Source of the DNA: Apricaphanius iberus
Lineage: Eukaryota; Chordata; Actinopteri; Cyprinodontiformes; Aphaniidae
Direction: 5' to 3'
Length of the DNA stretch: 64,000 nucleotides
Assembly: GCA_028564705.1 (NCBI GenBank)
Contig: JAPXFQ010002840.1
Coordinates: 2,318,001 to 2,382,000, forward strand
This document shows positions 11,454 to 23,530 of this stretch, in pieces. How positions within the stretch are numbered: the first letter of the stretch is position 1; each line of letters begins with the position of its first letter. The notes below the pieces were generated by a model. The model was not told the origin of the DNA, made no database searches, and saw only the letters and a list, made by a program, of their open reading frames with translations. The translations under genes and the position numbers were made by a program.

Positions 11454-11822
11454 TATGGCTGGGTATCGATTCAAATTCGATTCCTATTCTCAAGACTTGG
11501 AATCGATTCGATTCAATCTGATCCAATTCAATATTGATATTGGTCAGTGCTATTAAAAGCTTATTTTTTTCTACTGTTATCTTAATTATATGCCAGAAAT
11601 TCAATGACTTAACACTGGGTAACAGTTCACAATGGAAAACTGTATTAACCCTGTCAGACACAAAACTTAAAAATTGCGGTCTGGACTGTTCCTTCCCATT
11701 TCAGCTTTAAAAAGGGCAAAGTATTCTAAAAAATAAAATCGATTTTTGATCTTGTGAATCGATTCGATTTCTATAAGAATCGATTCAAAATCAATTTTTC
11801 GATTATTTCAACACAGCTCTAC
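11454..11822. mobile_element. hAT-like MITE rich in ATCGATTC
   Basis: It runs from TATGGCTGGGTATCGATTC to a right end that reads TAGAGCTGTGTTGAAATAAT on the opposite strand. Blocks of AATCGATTCGATT lie inside both ends. The GGCTGGGTATCGATTC start is characteristic of a common non-autonomous fish element; the hAT assignment is from memory of the family. Confidence 0.5.
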
Positions 11823-14093
11823 AGCCTACACTGTACAATTTTTAATTTGAACAAAGATTATAATCTTATATACTTATAATCTTTTATTTAAAATTTTTAT
11901 TTTTAACATGTCATGTTCTGACAGCTCAGGAGAACAGCATGGTGGTTCTATTTGCTTTGCTGTATCTGGGTAGATTTGCTCTACAAGAAGGAGATAATGA
12001 GCTATTCCCCCTTTATAAGTGACTCCAATGAATTAAAGACTCAACTGCCCTCATCCACTTTAAAAAACAAAGAAGGCTTATGACAATTAGAAAGAGCAAA
12101 ATATGGAAGTTGGGGGGGAAGCAGGTGCGGGCGGAGGAAACCTTTAAAGTTCTTACATGCCATGGAAAAAGCAGCTACACAGGGTAAAGTGGGCCTGAAA
12201 CATAGCATGCAACTCAAAGCTAACAAAGGTCAAATCCAGTCGGGCCCACATCATTGACTCCATGCAACATTACTTACTAATCACTGCCAAACAAAGTCAT
12301 TTTGTGTTTCAAAATAGCCAGTCCTCTTGACTTTTTTCTTTAAAGGTAATCTCTACATACTTCAAATGGAAGTAAAAGATAAGATGTGGTTAGGAAGAAA
12401 GCACATGGCCCTCTAATATCCTCCATCTAAACTCTTAAACTTGTTATAGAAACTTGTTCTTGGACAGTGAACCCCCATCCTTCCTTGTTTATCAGTTTTC
12501 TGCAACCTTGTAGGCCAGGAAGCATATGTCTGTGTGATGGTAATGTCTGATCAGCACTCAACTGTACAACCAGCCCTGAGCCTTACACACCGGAAGAGCT
12601 TTGGTGTTAAGCGGCATTAGCCCAATGGCGATCCTTTAAGACCTTGAAGGCAGGCACGAGACCTGTTGGCACCTGGCCTTCTGCAGAGCTGATTGGATTA
12701 TAGAACCCAAGGACTGTTGACCAAGGCCAGAGATAGATAAATAGTAGGGGCTTGGTCAGATAGGAATATGCAAGGTTAAAAAAGTCAGCAGTGGATTGAG
12801 GGGGAATTGAGAAGCACTGACACCAAGACAGAGTTCTGAGCTGGTCAGCTCCTATGATGTCTCTAATGCATTAGGTGGAAACATAAAACGATTAATTATT
12901 AGACATGTAGAATGCAAACTTTCCATCAAATGTCACAAGCCATAGGAATTTCTTTCACGTTCCTCCTTAAAAATGTTTGCAGAACATATTTTTTATGTAT
13001 CCTGCTCTCGTTCCATCATATGGGGATGTAGACGAATGTGATGACAGTTGGTGGTGCAGGTTGGGGGGCGGTGATGGCGATAATCGCTGCATCTCAGGCA
13101 GTTGGCTCCTGTCCGGAGACTCTTTGCGTACCACATCCGTCTGTTCACTGTCACAGTGTGTCAGTGTCACAGCTGCTGAAGAGCTGAAGGAAAATCTGGC
13201 AGAGGATTGAAACATAGCAGACATTTAACGGATAAGGCTTTAACTAATGAAAGTGCCCCCAAGCAGCAGTACCGTTGCTTGGGGGCAAGCGTAGTTTGCG
13301 GGGTCAGTAAAGAAAGTGTCTTGTTGAAGGTTACCAAAAGGTTATGAGTATGAACAATTTAGGACCTTAAAAATAGTTGAAAATAAAATAAGAGTTAATA
13401 CCAATGTTTGGATTTTCCTAACAAAATCATCCATTCCACTAGGCTTGGATGATGGTACCCATACTGTTAATATTTTTACAACTTCTTCTGCAAACAGCAC
13501 TTAAGTCTTCTCCAATAACATTTAAAAAGACTGGAACCTACAAAGAAAGGAATGTTTGATCATTATTTCTATAATCTCTCTATCATCATCCTGCCTCGTC
13601 TCCTATGCATGCCTCAATAGGTTTTTTCTTGAAAGCTATGGACTAAAACCGCCATGGAAGAGGATTGATTTTGTGAACTGGAGAAGCAAGACATCTTTTG
13701 CAAAGCTTCATCTTTTGGTTCATACCAGGCCCATCTGGAATTTTTGTTGTCAACAAGCTTATTTTTATTCTTATATATCAAGCTTTTTGAAATAATCGGA
13801 CTAAGGGCTTGCCACCTGTTGAGAGTATAGTCTCAGTTTACATGTCACTCAAAAAATTGAACTATTAAATAGTTTAAGTACATGTGACTCTGACGGTAGA
13901 TGGCGACATGCGCCTCTATGTGTCAGCCTTAAAGCGGTTAGCTTCGGGCTGCACATAGTCTATAGACAAGTTTACGAGCCGTTTCTGCTTTACTTCCTAA
14001 ACTCCTCCCTTATATGCAATCCACTTCCGTTAGGCGGGCTGGGTTTGTTTTGGCCAGCTAGCTCCGTATTGTGATACTGTAGTACTGATACCG
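11823..14093. other. Unassigned DNA
   Basis: No exon recognised. Positions 12500-12800 look non-repetitive and contain GATA motifs (AGAGATAGATAAATAG), so they might be regulatory. Positions 13850-14093 probably belong to the transposon remnant that follows. Confidence 0.35.
13255..13286. repeat. Perfect 11-bp stem hairpin
   Basis: GCCCCCAAGCA and its exact inverse are separated by a 10-nt loop. It is too short for a miRNA precursor as it stands; no role is assigned. Confidence 0.6.
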
Positions 14094-14368
14094 ACTCGGA
14101 ATCAAGAGCCTGGCTGAGGGCATTGAATCTAAAGAATCCACCCCGCAACATTTTTGTTTGTTCTTATCACTATATTGACGACAAACCAACCAAGGATAAT
14201 CCTTTCCCTGAGTTGTGGTTGGGATACAATCAACTTACCCAGACCAACAGGCGCCGACTCATCCAGCGGACCACTGCCTCCAACCCGTTAAAGAAACGCA
14301 GACTTGAATCAGGGGCTAAGTTCAGCAACTTTAGCTATGAAGCTGACAATACTGTTAATTATGAATAA
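14094..14368 (+). pseudogene. THAP-like zinc-finger exon remnant of a DNA transposon
   Basis: The frame reads through FVCSYHYIDDKPTKDNPFPE to WLGY. This matches the second half of a THAP-type C2CH finger (C-x2-H, then the 'KPT..NP' segment) as found in fish DNA-transposon proteins. About 80 codons stay open to a TAA at 14366, with a basic stretch (PLKKRRLES) after the finger. The first C-x-C half and any catalytic domain are missing, so it is a detached exon. Which superfamily (P-like, ISL2EU or Harbinger-related) cannot be told. Confidence 0.45.
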
Positions 14369-14645
14369 GTTACATACACTAACTATGGTGGCCGTACTTC
14401 CTCTTTTGCTCGGACATATTCTCCTTGTTGGACATAAAATTATGTCGGGGGGGATTTTGTAAAATATCATAAAATGTCCGGATTAACCTCATACTGTTTC
14501 ACTGACGGTCATTCAACACTTTAAATACAGCCACTGCTGACCAGCATTATTCTGAGATACCTGTCTTGATGACGTGAAAGACCTTGTAAAAACAAAACAA
14601 ACGAGGAGCTGTGCTGCACTGCAAGCGCTGTAATGTGCCACTAAA

Positions 14646-14712
14646 ATGCCGAAACGTAAGCGTAGTTTCACAGACGAATTGCAGAAAAAATACCCAGTGA
14701 TCATATTACGTA
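14646..14712 (+). pseudogene. N-terminal fragment of a fish transposon ORF
   Basis: ATG at 14646 opens MPKRKRSFTDELQKKYPV. This is the start typical of a group of fish hAT-type proteins with an N-terminal zinc finger, in which 'MPKRKC.F...LQ..YP' is conserved. The frame fails within about 25 codons. It lies in a different element from the THAP-like exon just upstream. Confidence 0.4.
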
Positions 14713-14719
14713 TCAGTGA

Positions 14720-15480
14720 ATGCTCAGGATTTTAAAGATCCTACTGACATTGCTGTGTCTACCCCAGTTCTATTTAAATCTTGTTCCCAAGCTATCATCA
14801 AAAATCGGCGCTTAAACTTGTCTATAAGGAGAGGCTGATGGGAGTGGAGCAGATGCAGTAAAAGTGGGAAATGCACAGTCACAATGCACCGCCTCTTCAT
14901 CAGTCCAAAAATGCACTGATCAGCCGTATACGTAAGCCGCAATATCTACTTATACTACTACTGTTTTGTGAGGGAGTTGTGAGTATGGACGGGGGGTTAG
15001 TTACAGAGAACTGCGATTTCCAATCACATTATCTGGGCCCCTTGGTCCGATTATTGAAACTCCAGTTCAGTTCAATTTAACTCGGACTAAGATATATACC
15101 TGCATTTTAAAATTCTGATTTTGTTGTGATGTTACTCTGTCATCGTCTGTGTCGCTCTCTATCTGTCTCTTCCCTTTTGCTCCTTAATTATAGCCAGCTG
15201 TCCCATGTCTCCATAATTATCTTCCTAGTATTTACATTTCCCTCATTGTCCTCATGTCTTTTATTTAAATATGTATGTATTATTTAAAAACATTATTTAA
15301 TTATATTTTTCCCTCAAATAGATTTTATTTAAAAAAATATATTTAATTGTATTTTTTTCCCTAATAATAGATTTTATTCTTAGCAATTTTAATTTAATGA
15401 TTTTATTCCAAAACATCTTTTTCCAAAGTCAGCTTTTATTTCATAATTGTCTTTTCCCCAGTGGCTTCTTTTTTTTCAGA
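14720..15480. other. Unassigned AT-rich DNA
   Basis: No gene. Poly-T and ATTTAATT-rich stretches at 15240-15480. Confidence 0.35.
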
Positions 15481-15489
15481 AGGTCGTTT

Positions 15490-15790
15490 AAAAACTGAAT
15501 TACTTGATCAGCCAAACAGGGTTATGTGGGTGGGATCCTTCTGGATCAGGATTGTTCGCCCTTTGGTTAGCAACTCTGGGTGAGGGGTAGGAACTGGTTC
15601 AGCTGTGCTGCCAGGCGCTCATGGAGTGCTGTGAGTTTCTTTAGCCAGTAGGCATGGATCATGTCAGAGCCAGATGCTGTCCAGTTTTTCATACCTGAGA
15701 CTCTTTCTTGGATGTCTGCCACTGTGATGGTAACTGGATATTGCTCAGGGGGGTTGCTGTGCTCCACTCTCAGAGAGGCCAGCCATTGAG
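15490..15790 (-). mobile_element. Non-LTR reverse-transcriptase N-terminal fragment
   Basis: Minus-strand open frame (15567-15767) reads VTITVADIQERVSGMKNWTA, followed by a 'GSDMIHAYWLKKL' block. This is the segment just upstream of RT motif 1 in one group of fish retroelements. The polymerase motifs themselves are absent. Clade not resolved. Confidence 0.45.
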
Positions 15791-15825
15791 CTCTGCTGTT
15801 ATGTGCTGTCTCCTTTTCCTATATG

Positions 15826-15829
15826 CATT

Positions 15830-15862
<33 letters not shown>

Positions 15863-16000
15863 TTTTATATATATATATATTTTATATAATATAATGCACT
15901 GGAGAGGTGAAAGACCTCAGTTTATATATATATATAAAAAAAGAGTTGTTGTGTTGGTTGTTTTTATATATTTATATATTATATATCTATAGGGGGTGGT

Positions 16001-16042
<42 letters not shown>
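15826..16042. repeat. Clustered (TA)n microsatellites
   Basis: Four TA-rich blocks (about 15828-15851, 15862-15895, 15923-15940 and 16004-16042) with short unique DNA between them. Confidence 0.85.
15896..15918. repeat. 23-bp direct repeat, copy 1
   Basis: GCACTGGAGAGGTGAAAGAC followed by CTC occurs here and again at 17473-17495, about 1.6 kb away. The first copy is embedded in TA microsatellite sequence. Confidence 0.8.
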
Positions 16043-16048
<6 letters not shown>

Positions 16049-16165
16049 GAGTGGACCACCAACACCGGAAGGGACAGAGTCGTCTTTTCTTCCACAGGTT
16101 CCTAAGGTCCTTCGATGTTTGCAGTGACATGCTGCAGATGTTTTGTTAATGACAAAGGATTCCTT
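16043..16165 (+). mobile_element. LINE RT-derived fragment (L1-like)
   Basis: The plus-strand sense contains LEWTTNTGRD-like residues, then after a frame change FLRSFDVCSDMLQMFC. This recalls the 'RLFFLRRLRSF.VC..ML..FY' block near the RT C-terminus of some fish LINEs. Too decayed for clade assignment. Confidence 0.4.
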
Positions 16166-17703
16166 TCAGTATAATCTGTTGGAGCAACCAGAAATGAAGT
16201 TCCTGCAACTTTGACCCTTGACTTGACTTAGCATGTTGCAGCAGACTCCTCAGAGTGAAGATGACGGCTATCCAGGAAGATCAATGTTTAACGACCAACC
16301 AATGAGCGTTCCGGTCCCGCCTACAAACCCTGATTGGCTGGATAAGTTATTAAAATGTCAAACGGCCTTCTAAAAAAAAATTATAATAAAATAAAATAAA
16401 AAAAGCGATAGAGGAAAAAAACATAATAAAATAAACACTGACTTTGGGAAAGAGATGTTTTGAAAATAAAAACTGATGTAATTAAACAAAAAAATCAACA
16501 ACAAAAAAATCAAAGCTATTATTAGGAAGAAAATGTGTTTAAAAAAATCTATAATCAGGGTAAAATATTACAATTACTCAATGTTTTTCAATATTGTAAA
16601 TATATTTAAACGAAAACGGAAAATAATTCATACTAATGAGCAAAGAATTTCAAATGACTTAAGTTTTTAACAATTTCCCTGTCACGTTATATATTTTACA
16701 TTATTTATTCATGCAGACAGGAAGAGAGGGATCTAGTAATATTATACAGTGATATTGTTGTGCTACTGGGAATATATTATATGCAGAAATCTGAAGAACT
16801 CCCAGACTTCCTGTAAAGCCCTATAGACTCTGTTTTAAAAATTACCTGAGCTTTTGTGCAGTCATAGGTAATTTCAAAAGCATGAATGAATTCCAACAAC
16901 AGAGTTACATTTTGTTAGAAAGAAGTAATAAAAAGGTTTATGATTAAACTGCCAGCTCATAAAAATGGATGTTAGAGGACATGCATTGGTTTATGACAGG
17001 ATTTCATTGAGCAGGTTGTTCCAAAGGTTGTCTAGAATGATTGATCCCAACTTTGGAATGGGTAAACGGAAAGGAGTCCTTCGCTTTCAAAGCTATTTAA
17101 CCACTCTCTTTAAAGCCCTGTTCATTGTTTAGCTTTAGAAGGGTGGAAGACTCCTTGCTTTGTGTCATCTGAATTCCTTGAAGTTCATTTCTTCCCCTCT
17201 GCTCAGTCGGTCAAAGGTCGTCCCTTGCGCTGACTATTCCAAAGGACATGGAGTAGAGCTAGGCCTGTTCGACTGGACTGACTCCAAATGTCCGAACAAT
17301 AGTGTCCCACTGTGTTTCAGTATGGCTGAGTGACAAGCTGGGTGGTCCATAGCTACCCTGGCGGTTTGCAGGGTTAAATCTACTGCAGACAGTTCTTGTT
17401 CTGCTGTACAGAGCAAATCCTTAACCTTTAACATTTAGAGAGTACCAGAAACACTCCACAGATCCATGTCAAGCACTGGAGAGGTGAAAGACCTCTGTTT
17501 GCAGACAAGTATATAATCAGAATAGCAACTAGAAACCAGAATTTAGGGAGAAATTACAAAAAAAATTTGGTTGTAACATGATAGTTTTCATGTCGGGTGT
17601 TCATGTTTTTACCTGGATCTTCTCCACCCTCTTTCGTCTCTCCCTTTCCTGGCTGGTACCAGTCTTCTCATCATACTAATGCTAAAAAAGAACCTGAAGC
17701 AGT
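16166..17703. other. Unassigned DNA with a promoter-like patch
   Basis: At 16286-16350 a GC-richer patch has CCAAT boxes in both orientations (AACCAATGAGCG and TGATTGGCTGG) about 30 bp apart, a promoter-like arrangement without an associated ORF. The rest is AT-rich and featureless. The second copy of the 23-bp repeat lies at 17473-17495. Confidence 0.3.
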
Positions 17704-17830
17704 TAGAGCAGTTGTTCCCAACCTGGGGTACTGGACCCCAGAATGGGTCCCTAGAGATCGCAGGGTGTCTGCACAATGTTTTCTGTGGTGAGGTTTTGAG
17801 GCCACCAAAATCATATTTGTAAATAACAAA
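17704..17830 (+). mobile_element. hAT-type MITE left-end fragment
   Basis: Starts GCAGTTGTTCCCAACCTGGG and continues with GGACCCCAGAATGGGTCCC. This matches the widespread 'CAGTGGTTCCCAACCTGGGG' element ends. No matching right end was seen. Confidence 0.4.
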
Positions 17831-18509
17831 AATCCACAAAAAAAAGTTAATCAGGTAGGAACATTTGTATAATTCTCATTTCTTTTTATCCTCTGACAGC
17901 TGTAGAAGCTAGAGCTAATAAGTAAAATCAAAAATCAAGACAGATTCAATGTCGTCAATTTTGTCCATCCTGTAAAACAAAAATGAGAACAAAAGCCTAC
18001 GATTGCTTTTAATTGTTTTGCAAATAAATGTTTCTAATTAATTACTTTTAATGCATGCCAGCAGGTAGGAGTTGGGGCTGGGGGTCCAGGCTTGTCTTGG
18101 ACACAGCAATACCCACCTGAATGATTCACCACAGTTCATGAGAGTCATCTCTGGTCCTTCTCACTGATCAGTCTCCTCATAGCTCACCTGTTGGCCCACC
18201 GTCCTTCATCCTCCTTACAGATCAGCAGAATCAATGGCAGCTCGGAACACCTCAATAACCTCTCTGTCTTTAAAAATGGAACAATGAATAGGTGAATGGA
18301 TAGACACACAGTTGATTTTCATGACCTTACAAACTAACTCAAAAAGCAAATACAACACCATCTAATCTCACTGAAACAACTGTATGAAGACAAAATAAAA
18401 TACTAAAATATTGTAATTTGCAGCTCATGATTTCAGATACTGTTTAGGATTATAGCACCAGGATTATCCAATTTTAGAAACATGTCATAGTAAATATACT
18501 TCAGAATTG
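17831..18509. other. Unassigned DNA
   Basis: No gene or repeat signature recognised. Confidence 0.35.
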
Positions 18510-18552
18510 TGCGACCTGTCCAGGGTGTACCCTTCCTCTCGATAGGCACCAT
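18510..18552 (+). mobile_element. RTE-like LINE 3' end scrap
   Basis: GCGACCTGTCCAGGGTGTAC and GATAGGCACC are hallmarks of RTE-type LINE 3' ends in fish. Confidence 0.45.
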
Positions 18553-18657
18553 CTTGAATAAATATGAACTACATGCAAAGATGCAAAAGAAAATAAAAAC
18601 ACTACAGAGAGTTTTATCATAACAATGACTCATTCAAAATGTGTTTTCTGAGTCTAA

Positions 18658-19109
18658 TGGCGCATTCACACCGCCCCAAATGGCAGTGTCAGGAGCAGCA
18701 AGATTACATGTTAAGTCTATGGTTGAGGCCGTCAGAGGAGCGTCAAAGTCTCTGCAGCGCATTGTGTGCGTTGGCTCTGTCAACTTTGCAAGCTTTTGCC
18801 GTGTTTCAAACTTCAAAGCGCCAAAAGCCAGAAACTCAGAAGTTCAGCTAGCTGAACATTTGATGGTCTTAACACTCTTGACGCAGCACACCAACCAATC
18901 AGAGTGTCTCACTGTAGTGACGTTGCCCGACGTCGACGTTGCCTAGCCAACCACAATCTGCTAGTGTTTAAAACATCCGGCAAAGAAAGGCCCTGTCTAG
19001 GAGCTTTGCAAGCTTCAGCTTAAAAATGTATATGCTATGTAAATGTGTCGAACTAGTCGCTTTGTGAGCGTTGTTTGACGCTGACAAAGCCTGCGGTGTG
19101 AATGCACCA
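18658..19109. mobile_element. Harbinger-type MITE, 452 bp
   Basis: The ends are inverted: TGGCGCATTCACACCGC at the left, and at the right GCGGTGTGAATGCACCA. They are flanked by TAA and TAG, a near-match to the 3-bp TWA target of PIF/Harbinger. No transposase is inside. A truncated relative lies at 10858. Confidence 0.65.
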
Positions 19110-19439
19110 TAGATTTAATTTTTTTGAGAAAGATCAAATGAGCTGCAACATGGATAAGTATTCTATAGCTAGACTGTAGCTCCACAGGGGGTAAATATGA
19201 TGCGACCGCCATTGAGTTGTAGTACTATTATGATGTGCTGTTTGGGGTAAAGTACTATGTTTGTTTTTGCTATAAAAGGTTCCATTTTGGTGATCAAATT
19301 ACATGATTACAGTGTTGGTTAACACACAGCCATTGGGTGCCACTAATACACATTCTAGCTCAACAGGAGAAGAAGAAAACCACACTCCAACAGGGAAGGC
19401 AGGGGTGAAAAAAGAACCAGAGGTTATACAGTATCAGGG

Positions 19440-20790
19440 CCATGGCTGGCCCAGATCATTCTCTTCCATTCAAGCCATGGCCGCGGTGTGATCAGAGAGA
19501 CATTTTTTCACTGGTTAAGTAAAAGCACATGAGTTTTTGGGAGAAACTCCCTCCAAGGTACACAAAGACTGCCAATATCAGGTGAACCGCAAACACTGGT
19601 GAAACAAAAGAATTGCTTTGTCCTCAAAGCCTGCCAAAAGCTTCCTGAGTTACAGATACTGCCATAAGAGAAAGAGAGAGAAAGCCAAACCCCTGCAAGG
19701 CCCGCAGGATCTAACCCAACCAACAGCCGCATCCACCTGCTGCCGTGGAGGTATTTGGAATTAAACGCCATGATGGAAAAGCTGCAAAGAGGTACTGTTT
19801 CAGTGAAGGAAAGTTGGAGCTGATCACTGCTTAGACAAATCGAAGAGGAGTAGCAGACGTCCAGTCAAAAGCAAGCTACCTGCATCCCCAACAGCCACTG
19901 CTTACTAGCTACCACTGCCTATTATTAGCCTGTCGGGTAACGTGTTGAGCCTTCCCCGTCGCAGGTTTCTTCTGCTATTGAGTAGGTACAGACAGGCCAT
20001 TGGCCAGTAGGTTGAACAGTGTTTTCAAAGATTTTCCGACCAAGAGTTGTCTTAAATCCTACAATCTGAATTACTCAGTCAGACAAGAGTTTTCTTTTCT
20101 TTGTTTAATGTTAATAAATGAATCAGATTTGCTTTAATCTCACGCAACATGGGTTATCTATAACTGACACGTTCAAGCTAACACACGTGTCCCGCTTTTA
20201 GGCGTGCATTTCATAAACAACAACGATTGCTATTGACTGTTCTCAACACAGAGATCGGTTTAAAGTAGATTGTTTAAACACAGAAAACTAATCTCATGAG
20301 TCGGGTTTGAAACCACCTTAATGCATGGAATTAGATTGTTTACTGCTGTGATCAATTTATAAATATAAGTAATTTTTCAAAGGTCAATGACGTCTGATCC
20401 AGAGAATTAAAAAAATAACTTACTTAATCCAAAGAATGTTTTATTTTTCATTATGTTGTTTATTAGTTTAGACTTAAATCAATAGTGTTAATTAGTTTAA
20501 ATTCATCACATTTAGTAAACTGATTCTAACTTTACTTCTAGTATTGCAATATAAGCCTAGGTCTTTTGCATTATATTTGTAATACCTTACTGTCCAATGA
20601 ACGTCTAGAGCTCGCTCCTTCATCTTTGTTTAATTACCTCAGCCTTAGCCAGGCAGGTGATTATAACAGTAACTGAGAATGAAATATTTGGCTATTAATA
20701 TAGTTCCTGAATATCAGGTGTAGCCCTGTATATAATAATTTTCCACAAATTATTAATCTTATTGATTGCCATAAGAAATCCTTCAAAGCC
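19440..20790. repeat. Long dispersed repeat, copy 1 (unclassified)
   Basis: It shares a collinear series of blocks with 60640-61700. Examples are GAGTTTTTGGGAGAAACTCC, TTTCATAAACAACAACGATT, GATCCAGAGAATT, TTTGGCTATTAATATAGTTC and TTCCACAAATTATTAATCTT near the right side. The length of shared order (about 1 kb) points to a mobile element, possibly LTR-derived, but I find no termini or coding domain. Confidence 0.5.
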
Positions 20791-21507
20791 AAATAATCAG
20801 ATCCTTCTGTAATGTCCCAAAACAGCACATTTTTCCATCTGTTTATTCACAATAATAAACTAGTTAGTGCTCAGCCATTAAAAACTTCCAATGAAATCTG
20901 TTGAAATGTTTCCCAGTGTTATGACAAAATTAGGTAAAAGGTCAAGTTCCATGAATATTTCTGGAAAGCAATGCAGTTGCACAGTTTGTAAAGTAGTTGA
21001 GCTTGAAAAGTTTGTAAATGTTTAGTAATACAAACACACCAGCTCCATACAGATTCACCCACACAGGCATTGGGTTTATCTGAGTTCATACAAGTTTGCT
21101 CCTGTGGTTTATTCCACCAAACAGATGCTGATAGTAATAACTGCAATAGTGGCTTAATTACAGGGGGGCCTCCACGCGTCACACAACAGCCAGCAAATCT
21201 CCAACGAACAACCACATAATTACCCTTATCCTGCTTGATATCCCATCATCTCCGGCTCTGGAAGAGGGTTGTTATTACCCATGCTGCTTCTGTGCCTCTT
21301 TCCTTTCCCAGCGTTTACTGCATTCCTTCAATTCTTCAGCCCTACTTGACGGGGAGGTCCAGACCCAAACAGGGGTGGCTGCTTGTCTTTGTTTGTGTAC
21401 AGGACTGAAACAGCTGCTGCAGAGTAAAGGGTCATGCATGAACATGTATTTCTGGACTTATTTATTCGTTTTGGGGTTTTTGAGGAGAAAATATTACTGC
21501 AATGTTA
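20791..21507. other. Unassigned DNA
   Basis: No exon. Positions 21230-21460 are moderately GC-rich and non-repetitive by eye. Confidence 0.35.
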
Positions 21508-22735
21508 AGGCAAGGCAATTTTATTTGTATAGCACACTTTAAACACAAGGCATTTCAAGGTGCTTTACATGATTCAGTGATAATGAAACCACATGATTAC
21601 AAACAAAACATTTTAACAAGTTTAACAGTAATCAATCAGTAAGAAAACATAATGTAAGGAACAAATTTCTGTAATTTATAAAAGATCACTTAAAAAAAAA
21701 AGTAAGACTGAAAATTAAACAACAACAACAAAAAATAATTTAAGGAACAAATTTATGCAATTAGAACAGATTAAAACAGATAAAACACAATCGGGTAAAC
21801 AAAACAAAACAAAAAGTGCAATTTAAGATTCAAAGATTCAAGGAGAAAATCCTCTGCAGATGGCTTCAATCAAAGACAAACTGTTAATTTGAGATATATA
21901 CATTACTGGGTATCCCATCCTAAGGTTTCAATAGAATGAATGCCATTGTATTGCACTGCGTATAACATCAAGAAAGCTTAACATGACATTTACTTCAGAC
22001 TTATATTTACAGAACCAGCTGGGTTTAATCACATGTCAACCTCCTGTTTAAGAATTTTTTTTTGCTTATTCCAAACACACAAACAGGAAGTCATAAAAGC
22101 ACTAATGCAATCCTGTTCAGTATACCAGAGCTCCTGGGGAGGATGTTTTGGGGCTCTTGGGATTTGAAAGACAAGCCCTTCAAACAACAGTCTTCCTCTG
22201 TTTGTGTCTTCCTAAATGTTTTTCAGGAAGCCTCGAGACTAATACCATTACCTCACACTGGCATTGGACATTGTTTGTGCTCTTCAATGTTTCATTCCCT
22301 TATTTTGCATGCATTTATTGTCATTTCTTCTTTTTAAACCACAATTTTGTACTTTTAAACAGTATGTTCACCCTTTATGCCTATAGTTTCTTATTGACAT
22401 TTGTTCCCTCAAGTACTTGCACTTCTGTTGACCTCAGATCAACAGTGTGGGGAAAATTTAATTAGGTTTTTAAAACTATATCTAAACCATCTCGAAATGG
22501 TTCATGCATTTTCAGTCTAAATGTGTTATGTATTTCTTTTAAATGTAAAAGTTTGTTTCTATGGTTAAAATCATTTTTGACCCCCTTTTTAAACCTAACC
22601 AGATTTTAGCCAAGGTTGACTAGTGTTAAAAAAAACAAAGTTATAGCCACAGAAAATGCAGTGTAGTTACAGGTGCATAATGCATTTTTTTCTGAGAATA
22701 CACATTTTAAAGTCCAGTGAAAGACACTAAACTGT
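21508..22735 (-). mobile_element. L2-like LINE 3' tail (second subfamily), minus strand
   Basis: AAGGCAAGGCAATTTTATTT, then GTATAGCACACTTTAAACAC and AAGGTGCTTTACATGATTCA: the antisense 3' tail of a common fish LINE. The matching internal part appears at 23290-23530. The middle part is decayed and includes unassigned DNA. Confidence 0.5.
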
Positions 22736-22739
22736 ATTT

Positions 22740-23250
22740 ATGTCCAGGCTTGTTTAAACCACTTGTCCAATTTTTTGCTTTGGTAATTTTTTGAGTAATT
22801 CTGACCTGGAATTACTGCATAACACAAGTGATTTAGAGCTTCTGATCTGGTCCAGAGGAGAATTAATGGATCCATCTATTGCTGCCAGTTATCCAGGTCC
22901 TCAAGCAGCAAGGCCATTGCAGCCAAAGACCATCACACTACCACCACTCTTGATATGATTTTCTTTACTGAAATGTGGTGTTAGTTCTATGTAATGATAT
23001 AACATCCTTTTTTGGAGGTTTTGGAGATCATGTTGGCAATTCCCAGGTAGGCTTTTTAGTCACATTGGAACTTTCTCATGGACCATGAACTACTTTTGCA
23101 GTCTCTTTCTTATTTGTAATGTTATGAACACTGACCTTAACCAAGTTAGGCCTACATTGTTTTAGATGTTTTTCTGGATATATGTTATGGATTCCAAAGA
23201 CTTAGGGTGGCTTTACAATTCCGCTTCAGAAGTTGGGGAGAGCCAACAAA
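22740..23250 (-). mobile_element. Decayed Tc1-like element
   Basis: The antisense text contains characteristic blocks of a fish Tc1-like family (CCAAAGACCATCACACTACC, AACTTTCTCATGGACCATG, AGTCTCTTTCTTATTTGTAA, GAACACTGACCTTAACC). It probably inserted into the LINE copy on either side. Confidence 0.5.
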
Positions 23251-23289
23251 AATATTTGAATTAATTAATTAAATAATTTTTTGCCCAGG

Positions 23290-23530
23290 CCTAGTGCTAA
23301 GCCATTCATTGATTTATAAATTAGTGAAAACATTTTGAAGTCTGTTCTCTGAGCTACGGGGAACCAGTGTAAGGACTTTAGACTGGGGGGATGTGCTGTA
23401 CTTTCCTGATTCTAGTGAGGATGTGAGCAATAATGGGTTAAAGTTTGTTTAGCATGTGTGTTTAGTATATGTTTTGATGGTGGTCTGTCCATTGAGTCCA
23501 CCAGCTGATGGTTTGCATTTGTTGCTGTAG
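23290..23530 (-). mobile_element. L2-like LINE internal fragment, minus strand
   Basis: Contains CTCTGAGCTACGGGGAACCA, then GTGTAAGGACTTTAGACTGG and GATGTGCTGTACTTTCCTGA: antisense of the region coding the LINE C-terminus. Confidence 0.5.
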
